This document shows, piece after piece, positions 41,962 to 49,746 of a DNA stretch of 64,000 nucleotides. The DNA comes from a virus, in IMG/VR virus record IMGVR_UViG_3300017917_003859, positions 1-64,000 of that record; one strand, written 5' to 3'. The notes under the pieces were generated by a model. It was not told where the DNA came from. It searched no databases and saw only the letters and a list, made by a program, of their open reading frames with translations. A program made the position numbers and the translations under genes. Numbering within the stretch: the first letter of the stretch is position 1; each line of letters begins with the position of its first letter.

Positions 41962-43677
41962 ATGAGTTCAATTCAAACATTATTAGAATCAGCTAACCCA
42001 TGGAAATCACTTCAAAGTGATGCTGCTAAGTTAGCTACTAAATGGTCTAAAACAGGATTATTAGAGCATTTAGGAAATGACGTGGATAAAAATAACATGT
42101 CAATCTTATTAGAAAACCAAGCAAAACAGTTAGTAGTAGAAGCTAGCTCAACTGGTGCTGGTGCAACTGCAGGTACTTTTACTGTAGGTCAATCTGAAAA
42201 CTGGGCAGGTATTGCTTTACCATTAGTACGTAAAGTATTTGGTCAAATCGCTGCAAAAGAATTTGTTAGCGTTCAACCAATGAACTTACCTTCAGGTCTA
42301 GTGTTTTTCTTAGATTTCCAATACGGAACTAGCAAAAACCCATTCTCTTCAGGTGATTCACTTTATGGTACTCGTAGCGCAACTGGTCAGTTTCCATTCT
42401 CTACTACTGATACAACTGGTGGTTTATATGGTGCAGGTCGTTTTGCTTATTCAACTAACCAATTCTCAGCTTCAGTATTTATTACTGGTTCTGCTAACGG
42501 TGGTACTTTACCAGTTGTTGGTCCTGGAACAGGTTCAATTGTAACAGCTTCTTGGTCTGACTTAAACTTTGACGCTAATTACTCTGCTTCAGTAATTGCT
42601 AATGGAATTTACAAAGTTACTGTTCCTACAGCTTCTGGAGTATTATCTAACTTTGATCCAGATGGAGTTCGTGCGTTTGTTTTAACTACTGGTTCTTGGG
42701 CTACTGTAGCTAATTCTTTACCAGCATTTACATCTTACAACTACACTAACAACTCAATTACATTCTTTTTCACAGCTTCAGCTACATTAGCTGCTACTAT
42801 AGCTGGTGATAAAGCTGTAATTTATTACAATAAGATTACTGCTGATAACAATCGTGGTGATTTTGAAGATACAAGTTCTCCTTCATTCTCAGTTCCAAAT
42901 GCTGCTAGCGCTACAGCAATTTCTATCCCAGAAATCAATATCAAGATGCAATCTCAAGCTATCACTGCTAAAACTAAAAAGTTAAAAGCTGTATGGACTC
43001 CTGAATTTGCTCAAGATTTAAACGCTTATCAGAACATTGATGCTGAAGCTGAATTAACTAACATCATGAGTGAATATATTTCAATGGAAATTGATCTTGA
43101 AATTCTTGATATGTTAATCGAAGATGCTTCTGCAGCTACTGAATATTGGACAGTTCAAAATAACATCGCTTTAGGTGCTAGTGGTATTACTAATAGTAAC
43201 TTAGGTTTCTATAACACTCAAGGTGGTTGGTTCCAAACTCTTGGTACTAAAATGCAAAAAGTAAGTAACAAGATTCACCAATTAACTCTTCGTGGTGGTG
43301 CAAATTTCTTAGTATGTTCTCCAACAGTTGCTACTGTATTAGAATCAATCCCAGGATTTGCTGCTAACACTAATGGTGATGCTGCTAACATGGAATATGC
43401 AATGGGTGTTCAGAAAGTAGGTCAAATCAATAACCGTTACACAGTTTATAAGAACCCTTATATGACTGAAAACGTAATTTTGATGGGCTTCCGCGGTAAA
43501 CAATTCCTTGAATCAGGTGCTGTTTTCGCTCCATACATTCCGTTAATTATGACTCCTCTAGTGTACGATCCAAATACCTTCACTCCACGTAAAGGTTTAA
43601 TGACTCGTTACGCTAAGAAGATGTTACGTCCAGAATTTTATGGACGCATCTACGTGTCAGGTCTAAATACACTTTAA
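41962..43677 (+). CDS. Major capsid protein (gp23-like)
   Basis: This 571-residue protein matches T4 gp23 in order and motifs: FVSVQPMNLPSGLVFFLDFQ (T4 GVQPMNSPTGQVFALR), KLKAVWTPEFAQDLNAYQNI, DAEAELTNIMSEYISMEIDL and a C-terminal FTPRKGLMTRYAKKMLRPEF. The N-terminal 60 residues (LLESANPWKSLQSD, ILLENQAKQLVVE) resemble the T4 propeptide; cleavage would most likely follow Glu60 (VVE, then ASSTGAG), giving a mature protein of about 511 residues. By eye it has more codons ending in C than its neighbours, as expected for the most abundant protein. It ends at a terminator. Confidence 0.96.
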   Translation: MSSIQTLLESANPWKSLQSDAAKLATKWSKTGLLEHLGNDVDKNNMSILLENQAKQLVVEASSTGAGATAGTFTVGQSENWAGIALPLVRKVFGQIAAKEFVSVQPMNLPSGLVFFLDFQYGTSKNPFSSGDSLYGTRSATGQFPFSTTDTTGGLYGAGRFAYSTNQFSASVFITGSANGGTLPVVGPGTGSIVTASWSDLNFDANYSASVIANGIYKVTVPTASGVLSNFDPDGVRAFVLTTGSWATVANSLPAFTSYNYTNNSITFFFTASATLAATIAGDKAVIYYNKITADNNRGDFEDTSSPSFSVPNAASATAISIPEINIKMQSQAITAKTKKLKAVWTPEFAQDLNAYQNIDAEAELTNIMSEYISMEIDLEILDMLIEDASAATEYWTVQNNIALGASGITNSNLGFYNTQGGWFQTLGTKMQKVSNKIHQLTLRGGANFLVCSPTVATVLESIPGFAANTNGDAANMEYAMGVQKVGQINNRYTVYKNPYMTENVILMGFRGKQFLESGAVFAPYIPLIMTPLVYDPNTFTPRKGLMTRYAKKMLRPEFYGRIYVSGLNTL

Positions 43678-43698
43678 TATTTAAATAAAGTGAAGAAG

Positions 43699-43726
43699 AG
43701 AGCCGCATTTTTGCGGCTCTTTTTAA
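43699..43726 (+). terminator. Rho-independent terminator after capsid gene
   Basis: AGAGCCGCA and TGCGGCTCT (43699-43707, 43712-43720), loop TTTT, then a T-run. It is immediately followed by a promoter-like motif for the HNH gene. Confidence 0.88.
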
Positions 43727-43739
43727 TATTTATAATAGA
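43727..43739 (+). promoter_or_regulatory. Phage promoter-like motif
   Basis: TATTTATAATAGA (near-perfect match) begins 31 bases before the HNH endonuclease ATG, directly abutting the capsid terminator. Confidence 0.6.
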
Positions 43740-43757
43740 CCCGAAGATTCAAGGCTT

Positions 43758-44339
43758 ATGAAACAATGTAAAAGATGCAGTGTAGAAAAACAATTAACAG
43801 AATTCTGTAATAGAAAAGGTGAAATAGATGGTAAACATCGATATTGTAAATCTTGTTTAAAAAAAGAAAATGATCAATGGTATCATACTACTAAACAAAA
43901 TAGATCAAATTATTATAAAGAATATCGCAAACAAAATAAAGAATATTTTAATAAATATTGCTATATTCACTATCATACAAATAAAGATTTATATAGAGAA
44001 TGGAATAAAAATAAATACCATTCAGACCCAATATTTAGAATAAAACATGTAACTTCTGCTCGCATATTTGAAGCTCTTAAAACTTATCAAACATTCAAAC
44101 GAGATCGTACTATAGAATATTTAGGATGTACTATAGAAAAATACACACAATATCTTGAATCTAAATTTACCTCAGAAATGAATTGGGAAAATTATGGAGT
44201 ATATTGGGAAATAGATCATATTAAACCTATAGATTCTTTTGATTTAAACATAGAAAAAAATTTATATGTTTGTTTTCATTATACCAATACTCAACCTTTA
44301 GAAAAAAGTCAAAATCGAAAAAAAAGTAATAATATATAA
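43758..44339 (+). CDS. HNH homing endonuclease
   Basis: This 193-residue protein has two CxxC zinc-binding knuckles (KQCKRCSVEKQLTEFCNR and RYCKSCLKKEND) at the N-terminus. A C-terminal HNH-type motif runs GVYWEIDHIKPIDSF (Asp-His), then CFHYTNTQPLEKSQNRKKS, with Asn in place for the conserved HNH Asn. It is a free-standing gene with its own promoter-like motif and terminator, inserted between the capsid and phoH genes. This is typical of a mobile homing endonuclease in T4-like phages. Its target is probably a nearby conserved gene in related phages. Confidence 0.87.
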   Translation: MKQCKRCSVEKQLTEFCNRKGEIDGKHRYCKSCLKKENDQWYHTTKQNRSNYYKEYRKQNKEYFNKYCYIHYHTNKDLYREWNKNKYHSDPIFRIKHVTSARIFEALKTYQTFKRDRTIEYLGCTIEKYTQYLESKFTSEMNWENYGVYWEIDHIKPIDSFDLNIEKNLYVCFHYTNTQPLEKSQNRKKSNNI

Positions 44340-44350
44340 TTTATAGAATT

Positions 44351-44380
44351 AGCCGAGCAAAAGCTCGGCTTTTTCTTTTT
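44351..44380 (+). terminator. Rho-independent terminator
   Basis: AGCCGAGC and GCTCGGCT (44351-44358, 44363-44370), loop AAAA, followed by TTTTCTTTTT. It closes the HNH unit. Confidence 0.88.
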
Positions 44381-44408
44381 AAATTTGGTTGTTAAATTAG
44401 TCTATCTA

Positions 44409-44422
44409 TATTTATAATAAAT
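44409..44422 (+). promoter_or_regulatory. Phage promoter-like motif
   Basis: TATTTATAATAAAT begins 22 bases before the phoH-like ATG. Confidence 0.65.
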
Positions 44423-44430
44423 TAATTACT

Positions 44431-45111
44431 ATGGTTGATAATAATGATGAGGTTTTTAAAAATAAAAAGAAACCAAAAAACCCAATTAAGTTCAAATTAG
44501 AACTTAATGAAGAACAAAAAGAAGCAAAACAAACTATTTTAGATAACCCAGTAGTATTACTTAAAGGAATGGCAGGTAGCGGTAAAACATTGTTAGCTTG
44601 TCAAGTTGCTTTAGATATGGTTTTTAAACAAGAATTAGAAAAAATAGTAATAACTCGTCCAACTGTATCTAAAGAAGAAATAGGATTTTTACCAGGTGAT
44701 TTAAAGGAAAAAATGGACCCTTGGTTAGCTCCAATTTATGCTAATTTATATCTATTATATGATAAAGATAAAATAGATAAAATGGTATTAGAAAACAAAA
44801 TAGAAATAGTTCCATTTGCATTTATGAGAGGTAGAACATTTCCAAATTGTTTTGTAATAATAGATGAATGTCAAAACATTACTCATTCACAAACTGAAAT
44901 GATTTTAGGTCGTTTAGGTAAAGGAGGTAAAATGGTATTTTGTGGTGATTTATCTCAAGTAGATTTAAAAAGTAAAAAAGACTCAGGAATTAGTTTTTTT
45001 ACTCGATTAGAAGAACGAATTAAAGGAGTAAAAATTGTTATTCTTAAGAAAAATCATCGTCATGAAATTGTTGAGGAAATTCTTAAAACATACGAAGAAT
45101 TTAGAGACTAA
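44431..45111 (+). CDS. phoH: PhoH-like ATPase
   Basis: This 226-residue protein has the PhoH P-loop layout: Walker A LKGMAGSGKTLLACQ (GMAGSGKT, residues 46-53), KIVITRPTVSKEEIGFLPGD, MDPWLAPIYANL, and Walker B NCFVIIDECQNITHSQTEMI (FVIIDE, residues 141-146). A C-terminal FCGDLSQVDLKSKKDSGISF follows. PhoH proteins are ATPases linked to RNA metabolism and phosphate starvation, common in marine and large phages; the phage role is unsettled. It is complete compared with cellular PhoH cores. It lies between two terminators with its own promoter-like motif. Confidence 0.9.
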   Translation: MVDNNDEVFKNKKKPKNPIKFKLELNEEQKEAKQTILDNPVVLLKGMAGSGKTLLACQVALDMVFKQELEKIVITRPTVSKEEIGFLPGDLKEKMDPWLAPIYANLYLLYDKDKIDKMVLENKIEIVPFAFMRGRTFPNCFVIIDECQNITHSQTEMILGRLGKGGKMVFCGDLSQVDLKSKKDSGISFFTRLEERIKGVKIVILKKNHRHEIVEEILKTYEEFRD

Positions 45112-45136
45112 ATTAATTTGAAATTTTATTAAATAT

Positions 45137-45166
45137 AAAAGGATAACAGATGTTGTCCTTTTTATT
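45137..45166 (+). terminator. Rho-independent terminator after phoH
   Basis: AAAAGGATAACA and TGTTGTCCTTTT (45137-45148, 45151-45162) pair over 12 bases with one G-U pair, two-base loop, followed by T's. The very small loop means the top base pairs would open. Confidence 0.72.
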
Positions 45167-45282
45167 TACCTAAATAAAATATACATTTTACTAATTTTAT
45201 TACCTAAATATTTGGCGTATTCAACTAAATTATATATTTTTAGTATTAAATTAATTTATAGTTATAAACAAAACAAAGTAAA
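45167..45282 (+). promoter_or_regulatory. Leader with host-type promoter candidate before T9SS genes
   Basis: The gap holds a direct repeat TACCTAAATA (45166-45175 and 45201-45210). It also has a TTG (45212-45214), 18 bases, then TATATTTT (45233-45240), one mismatch from the Bacteroidota -7 box TAnnTTTG. The phage motif TATTTATAATAAA is absent. This suggests that the two downstream genes may be read by host polymerase. Candidate only. Confidence 0.35.
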
Positions 45283-47997
45283 ATGAAAAAATTATTTTTA
45301 AGTTTGATTATTGTATTGAGTTTCTCAATCTTTAATCTAAAAGCAGGTCATGGTATGCCTTTAGTAAATCCTTCATTCACTGTAGGAACAACTGGATTAA
45401 CCTTTACTGCAAGTTCAAATGCTGCTACTTGCGGTGGTGGCCCATATTGGTTACAAGTAGAATTACGTTGTACTTCTAGTCAATTAACCGGAACACCTCC
45501 TTCAACCATGCAAACCAACTTATTAAACTGGACAGGCCCAGGAGTAAATTATAATAGCTTTCCTTGGTTTAATTCTTTATTGAATGTTCCTAATTATACA
45601 TTCCCTACTTGGACTGATAATTGTACTACAGAGCCTTACAACTCCGTCTTTATATCTTTCACTGGATTATGTCCCGGACAAACATATTTCTTTTCAGCTC
45701 GTGAGTGGGTGAGTGGTACTAATTCTGTTGGTCCTTGGACAACACCTTCTTCTTTTGTAGTACCAGGTACATTTGTTCCATTAAATTTTAATGTAACTGC
45801 TTCACCTAGTATATTTTGTTCACCTGGATCTTCAACTTTAACTATAAGTAGTATAACTGGAGGATGCGGCCAGACAAACATTCAATGGTTACCTGGTGGT
45901 TCTACTTTAAATCCTATAGTTGTATCACCTGCTTCAACAACTAACTATACTGCTTTAGTTACTACTCCTTGTAATACTTTATCCAAAGTAATAACAGTAA
46001 CTGTAGTTCCAAACGTCAGTGCTGCCTTTACTCCCTTAAATACAAATACTTGCGCAGGAATTCCAGTACAATATAATCATACAGGAACAGCAGGTGTATC
46101 TCATATTTGGAGTGTTTTTCCTATTGGAGCTACTATTAGTAGTAATACAATTTCAAACCCATCAATAACCTTTAACAACCCAGGACTATACACTATTTCT
46201 CATACAGTATCTGTAGGAACTTGTAGTAATGTAGTTACAACAACTGCTAATATAACAGGAATAGGCGCATCATTTACATCTAGTAATCCAAATCAATGTT
46301 TACAAAATAATAGTTTTACATTTAATTCAACAGCTACTGTTGGTACACAGTCTTATACTTTTTCACCATCTATAGGTTCTCCACCATCAAGTAATACTCC
46401 AAATTATGGCCCTGTCAGCTTTACATCTCCAGGAACATATACTGTAACTTACTCAAATACTAATTCTGGATGTACTTCTTCAACGTATTCTGTGATTAAT
46501 ATTTATCCTACCCCAACACTAGCTGTCTCTAATAGTGGACCTGTTTGTGAAGGAAATAATATTAATTTAACTTTAACAACAACAGCTACTAGCTATAGTT
46601 GGACAGGTCCTAATGGTTTTACTTCTACATTACAAAATCCATCTATAACATCTACATCAGTAGCGAATTCAGGTACATACCAAATTAATGTAGCTAGTGT
46701 TAATAATTGTACTAATACTAGTAATACTAATGTTGTTATTAATCCTCCTCCTCAAATAACAGTAACTACTCCAACAGCATGCTCCGGAGGTTCTTTTTCT
46801 ATAAATTCTTTTGGAGGTATAAACTATACTTGGACTGGTCCTAATAGTTATACATCTAATTCACAAAATTTATTTTTTACAAATGCTAATTCAAATTTAA
46901 ATGGATTGTATACTGTGGTTGGCACTGATGTTAATGGTTGTATAGGAACCAATACTGTTTTAGTTAATGTTAATCCGTCATTCACTATAAGCATAAACAA
47001 CAATAGTCCAATATGTGCTGGTTCTGTATTACAACTTAACAGCCCTCCAGGATTTATATATAATTGGTCTGGTCCGAATGGATTTAGCTCAACACAGCAA
47101 ACACCACAACTAAGCAATGTATCATCACAAACTACAGGACAGTATTCGTTAAATGTTCAAGATAATAATGGATGTCAAGGTAGTGCTGTAACTAATGTTA
47201 TTGTTAATCCTTCACCTCAACTCAGTATTACCAACTCCAAAGATAAAATATGTACTCCAGCATGTGTTGATTTTACATTAAATGCTAGTTCTAGTTTAGC
47301 ATCTTTAATTTGGGAATTTATCAGTGGTGTATCTACAAATACAAATACTTCAACTCAATGTTATACTAAAGGAGGAATATACACATCAACAGCAACTGCT
47401 ACTGATGTAAATGGATGTATTAGTGTTATAACTCATAGTGTGGAAGTATATGATACACCAACTGCTGATTTTATTTTCTCACCTTTAAAACCTATCGAGA
47501 ATGAATATGTACAATTTTCTAATGCCTCTTACGGAGCACCATTAACTAGTATGATAAATGGATGGTATATAAATAATGAACTTACTTCATTTGCTAACAG
47601 TCCTCAAATAGCATTCCAATATCCTGGAGACTATCTTGTGACTTTAATAGTTTTAACTACTCATGGTTGTAGTGATACTATTTCTAAAATAGTAAATATA
47701 AAAGAAAATTATTATTTATGGGTACCAAATTCATTTACCCCAAATAATGATGGATTAAATGATACATTCCAGCCAAAAGGTCAAGGAATTGCTAAGTACG
47801 AGTTGATGGTGTTTGATCGTTGGGGTGAAATGATTTTTAAAACTAAGGAATTTAATCAAGGGTGGGATGGTAAACATCATAGAGGTATAGATTATGGTAT
47901 TTATTGTAAAGATGATGTATATACTTGGTTAATAAAAGTAACTGATGTTTTTGGTAAATCACATGAATTAAAAGGACATGTTACATTAATAAAATAA
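45283..47997 (+). CDS. Secreted SprB-like adhesin with T9SS type B sorting domain
   Basis: This 904-residue protein has a signal peptide (KKLFLSLIIVLSFSIFNLKA, cut after Ala21). The main body is Ig/PKD-like repeats, three of them obvious, with SWTGPNGFTSTLQNP, TWTGPNSYTSNSQN and NWSGPNGFSSTQQTP about 80 residues apart (SprB-repeat-like). The last 96 residues (about 809-904) are a gliding-associated T9SS type B C-terminal domain: VPNSFTPNNDGLNDTFQP, MVFDRWGEMIFKTKEFNQGW and the closing LKGHVTLIK. Such proteins are exported across the outer membrane and displayed on Bacteroidota cells. It does not look like a virion protein. Very probably a host-derived cargo gene. Confidence 0.9.
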   Translation: MKKLFLSLIIVLSFSIFNLKAGHGMPLVNPSFTVGTTGLTFTASSNAATCGGGPYWLQVELRCTSSQLTGTPPSTMQTNLLNWTGPGVNYNSFPWFNSLLNVPNYTFPTWTDNCTTEPYNSVFISFTGLCPGQTYFFSAREWVSGTNSVGPWTTPSSFVVPGTFVPLNFNVTASPSIFCSPGSSTLTISSITGGCGQTNIQWLPGGSTLNPIVVSPASTTNYTALVTTPCNTLSKVITVTVVPNVSAAFTPLNTNTCAGIPVQYNHTGTAGVSHIWSVFPIGATISSNTISNPSITFNNPGLYTISHTVSVGTCSNVVTTTANITGIGASFTSSNPNQCLQNNSFTFNSTATVGTQSYTFSPSIGSPPSSNTPNYGPVSFTSPGTYTVTYSNTNSGCTSSTYSVINIYPTPTLAVSNSGPVCEGNNINLTLTTTATSYSWTGPNGFTSTLQNPSITSTSVANSGTYQINVASVNNCTNTSNTNVVINPPPQITVTTPTACSGGSFSINSFGGINYTWTGPNSYTSNSQNLFFTNANSNLNGLYTVVGTDVNGCIGTNTVLVNVNPSFTISINNNSPICAGSVLQLNSPPGFIYNWSGPNGFSSTQQTPQLSNVSSQTTGQYSLNVQDNNGCQGSAVTNVIVNPSPQLSITNSKDKICTPACVDFTLNASSSLASLIWEFISGVSTNTNTSTQCYTKGGIYTSTATATDVNGCISVITHSVEVYDTPTADFIFSPLKPIENEYVQFSNASYGAPLTSMINGWYINNELTSFANSPQIAFQYPGDYLVTLIVLTTHGCSDTISKIVNIKENYYLWVPNSFTPNNDGLNDTFQPKGQGIAKYELMVFDRWGEMIFKTKEFNQGWDGKHHRGIDYGIYCKDDVYTWLIKVTDVFGKSHELKGHVTLIK

Positions 47998-47999
47998 AA

Positions 48000-49280
48000 A
48001 TGAGAAAAATATTATTAATTATATTTTTATTTGTACTTAATATAAGTAAATCCCAAATGTGTAATACAGCTCCTACTAATATGGGAGCTATTACACCCCT
48101 AACGGCTTGGACAAACGTAGCTGCTAATTTAGGAGCTAAAAGATATTGGACTTTCAATGCTACAGCAGGATGTACTTATGATTTTAGTTCTTGTAATGGT
48201 ACAAATACAAATGATACTTATTTAAGATTATATTCTGGTATAAGTCCATTAACAGCAATATTACAAACTTCAAATGATGATTTTGGAGTTTGGTGTACAG
48301 GAAGTACAAAAGCCTCATTATCTTGGGCGTGTACAGTAAGTGGAGCTTATTCTATTTTATTAACAAATTATTCTTGTGCTAACTTATCTCAAAATTCAAT
48401 ATTTAGTTATAAAGTAACTTGCCCAGTTATTCCTTCTAATAATAATTGTTCAGGAGCAATTGCTATAGGTATTCCTTATACAAGCCCAGTGACCTCAAAC
48501 AATGGAGCTACAGACGATGTGCCAACAAGCATCTCAGGTTGTGGCACACAGGGATCTAATATTTGGTATAAAGTTGTAGGTAATAACAATCAATTAACCG
48601 CTACTACATGTAATGCATCTACAAACTTTGATACTGAAGTGAGAGTATATACTGGAACTTGTTCTTCTCTTAATTCTATGGTTGAAATAGGATGTAACGA
48701 TGATGATGGAGCATGCGCTGCTGGAATTTTAAAATCAACAGTAACATGGTGTTCTTTATCAGGAACTACTTATTATATTTCAGTAGGATATTTTGCTTCT
48801 GGAGCAGGATATGGTAATTTTGTTCTATCAGTTACTAATGGAGCTGTTTGTTCTGTCTTACCTATAGAACTAATTCAATTTGAAGGTCAAAATAAAGATA
48901 TATATAATTATATTAGTTGGGTAACTGCTAATGAAATAAATAATAATTATTTTATTTTAGAAAGAAGTATAGATGGAGAAAATTGGTCTATAATTAATAC
49001 TCAAACTGGAGCTGGAACCTCTAATGCTCCTAAAATGTATGAACATAAAGATTATTATTTTGATAAAAACAATATTAATTATTATAAATTAAGTCAAGTA
49101 GATTTTAATAATCAAAAAACATATTTTAATGTTATAGCAATTGATTTTAAAAAACAATCTACTTGTGAAATATATGAATATTATGATTTATTAGGTAAAA
49201 AAATTAATATACAAGAAGTTATTCCTGGAATTTATCTGAGAAAATGTAATGATAAAATTGAAAAATTTATAAAAAATTAA
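48000..49280 (+). CDS. Secreted protein with T9SS type A-like sorting domain
   Basis: This 426-residue protein has a signal peptide (RKILLIIFLFVLNISKS). Two beta-sandwich domains follow: YWTFNATAGCTYDFSSCNGT, then TYLRLYSGISPLTAIL, and a second SNIWYKVVGNNNQLTATTCN with TEVRVYTGTCSSLNSM (PPC-like). The C-terminal part, VLPIELIQFEGQN, ISWVTANEINNNYFILERSI and NYYKLSQVDFNNQKTYFNVI, with the closing YDLLGKKI and PGIYLRKCNDKIEKFIKN, is the pattern of T9SS type A sorting domains. It starts two bases after the adhesin stop, so they form an operon ended by a terminator. Confidence 0.87.
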   Translation: MRKILLIIFLFVLNISKSQMCNTAPTNMGAITPLTAWTNVAANLGAKRYWTFNATAGCTYDFSSCNGTNTNDTYLRLYSGISPLTAILQTSNDDFGVWCTGSTKASLSWACTVSGAYSILLTNYSCANLSQNSIFSYKVTCPVIPSNNNCSGAIAIGIPYTSPVTSNNGATDDVPTSISGCGTQGSNIWYKVVGNNNQLTATTCNASTNFDTEVRVYTGTCSSLNSMVEIGCNDDDGACAAGILKSTVTWCSLSGTTYYISVGYFASGAGYGNFVLSVTNGAVCSVLPIELIQFEGQNKDIYNYISWVTANEINNNYFILERSIDGENWSIINTQTGAGTSNAPKMYEHKDYYFDKNNINYYKLSQVDFNNQKTYFNVIAIDFKKQSTCEIYEYYDLLGKKINIQEVIPGIYLRKCNDKIEKFIKN

Positions 49281-49304
49281 ATAAAAATATATACTATTAT
49301 TTTG

Positions 49305-49334
49305 AATCCCTCTATCAATTAGAGGGATTTTTTT
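49305..49334 (+). terminator. Rho-independent terminator after T9SS genes
   Basis: A perfect ten-base stem (AATCCCTCTA / TAGAGGGATT, 49305-49314 and 49320-49329), loop TCAAT, followed by a T-run. With the terminator at 45137 it isolates the two secreted-protein genes as a separate transcription unit. Confidence 0.9.
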
Positions 49335-49345
49335 ATTGTTTTAAA

Positions 49346-49359
49346 TATTTATAATAAAA
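49346..49359 (+). promoter_or_regulatory. Phage promoter-like motif
   Basis: A perfect TATTTATAATAAAA begins 20 bases before the first tail-fibre operon ATG. Confidence 0.7.
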
Positions 49360-49365
49360 CATAAT

Positions 49366-49746
49366 ATGTCAGCAGGTAGGTATTCATTTGTTATAGAACA
49401 AGGTTCAACATTAAATTTAGAACTCCAATATAAAGATGCTAGTGGAAATCCAATAGATTTAACAGATTATAATGGTAGAATGCAAATTCGTCCTTCAATT
49501 GCTTCTAGTACAATTTATATATCTTTAAGTAGTTCTTTACAAGCAGATGGAACAGGATTAAATTTTAGTGGATCAAATGGATCAACTCCTCCTACTTCTG
49601 GTTCAATAGGAGTATATATTTCTGCTATTTCTTCTTCATTGTTAGATTTTGATCAAGCGGTATATGATTTGGAAATATATTCTGGAAGTTATGTATCAAG
49701 AATTTTAGAAGGACAAATTAAATTATCTAAAGAAGTAACTCGATAA
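49366..49746 (+). CDS. Small tail-fibre-associated structural protein
   Basis: This 126-residue protein begins MSAGRYSFVIEQGSTLNLEL and continues PIDLTDYNGRMQIRPS, a beta-sandwich (BppU-N-like) start seen in phage fibre-attachment proteins. The C-terminus (VYDLEIYSGSYVSRILEGQI) completes the strands. It overlaps the large fibre gene by one base, so it may act as fibre connector or first fibre subunit. The function is inferred from position and pattern. Confidence 0.68.
   Translation: MSAGRYSFVIEQGSTLNLELQYKDASGNPIDLTDYNGRMQIRPSIASSTIYISLSSSLQADGTGLNFSGSNGSTPPTSGSIGVYISAISSSLLDFDQAVYDLEIYSGSYVSRILEGQIKLSKEVTR

Noticed and set aside
45636-47117. Minus-strand frames over the adhesin gene
   Set aside because: Both are mirror frames of the Ser/Thr/Asn-rich repeats, with no start context or domains, and the plus-strand gene explains them.
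48000-49280. Interpretation of the T9SS protein as a tail fibre
   Set aside because: It has a signal peptide and T9SS sorting domain and lies in a separate transcription unit; cytoplasmically assembled virion proteins have no need of a signal peptide.
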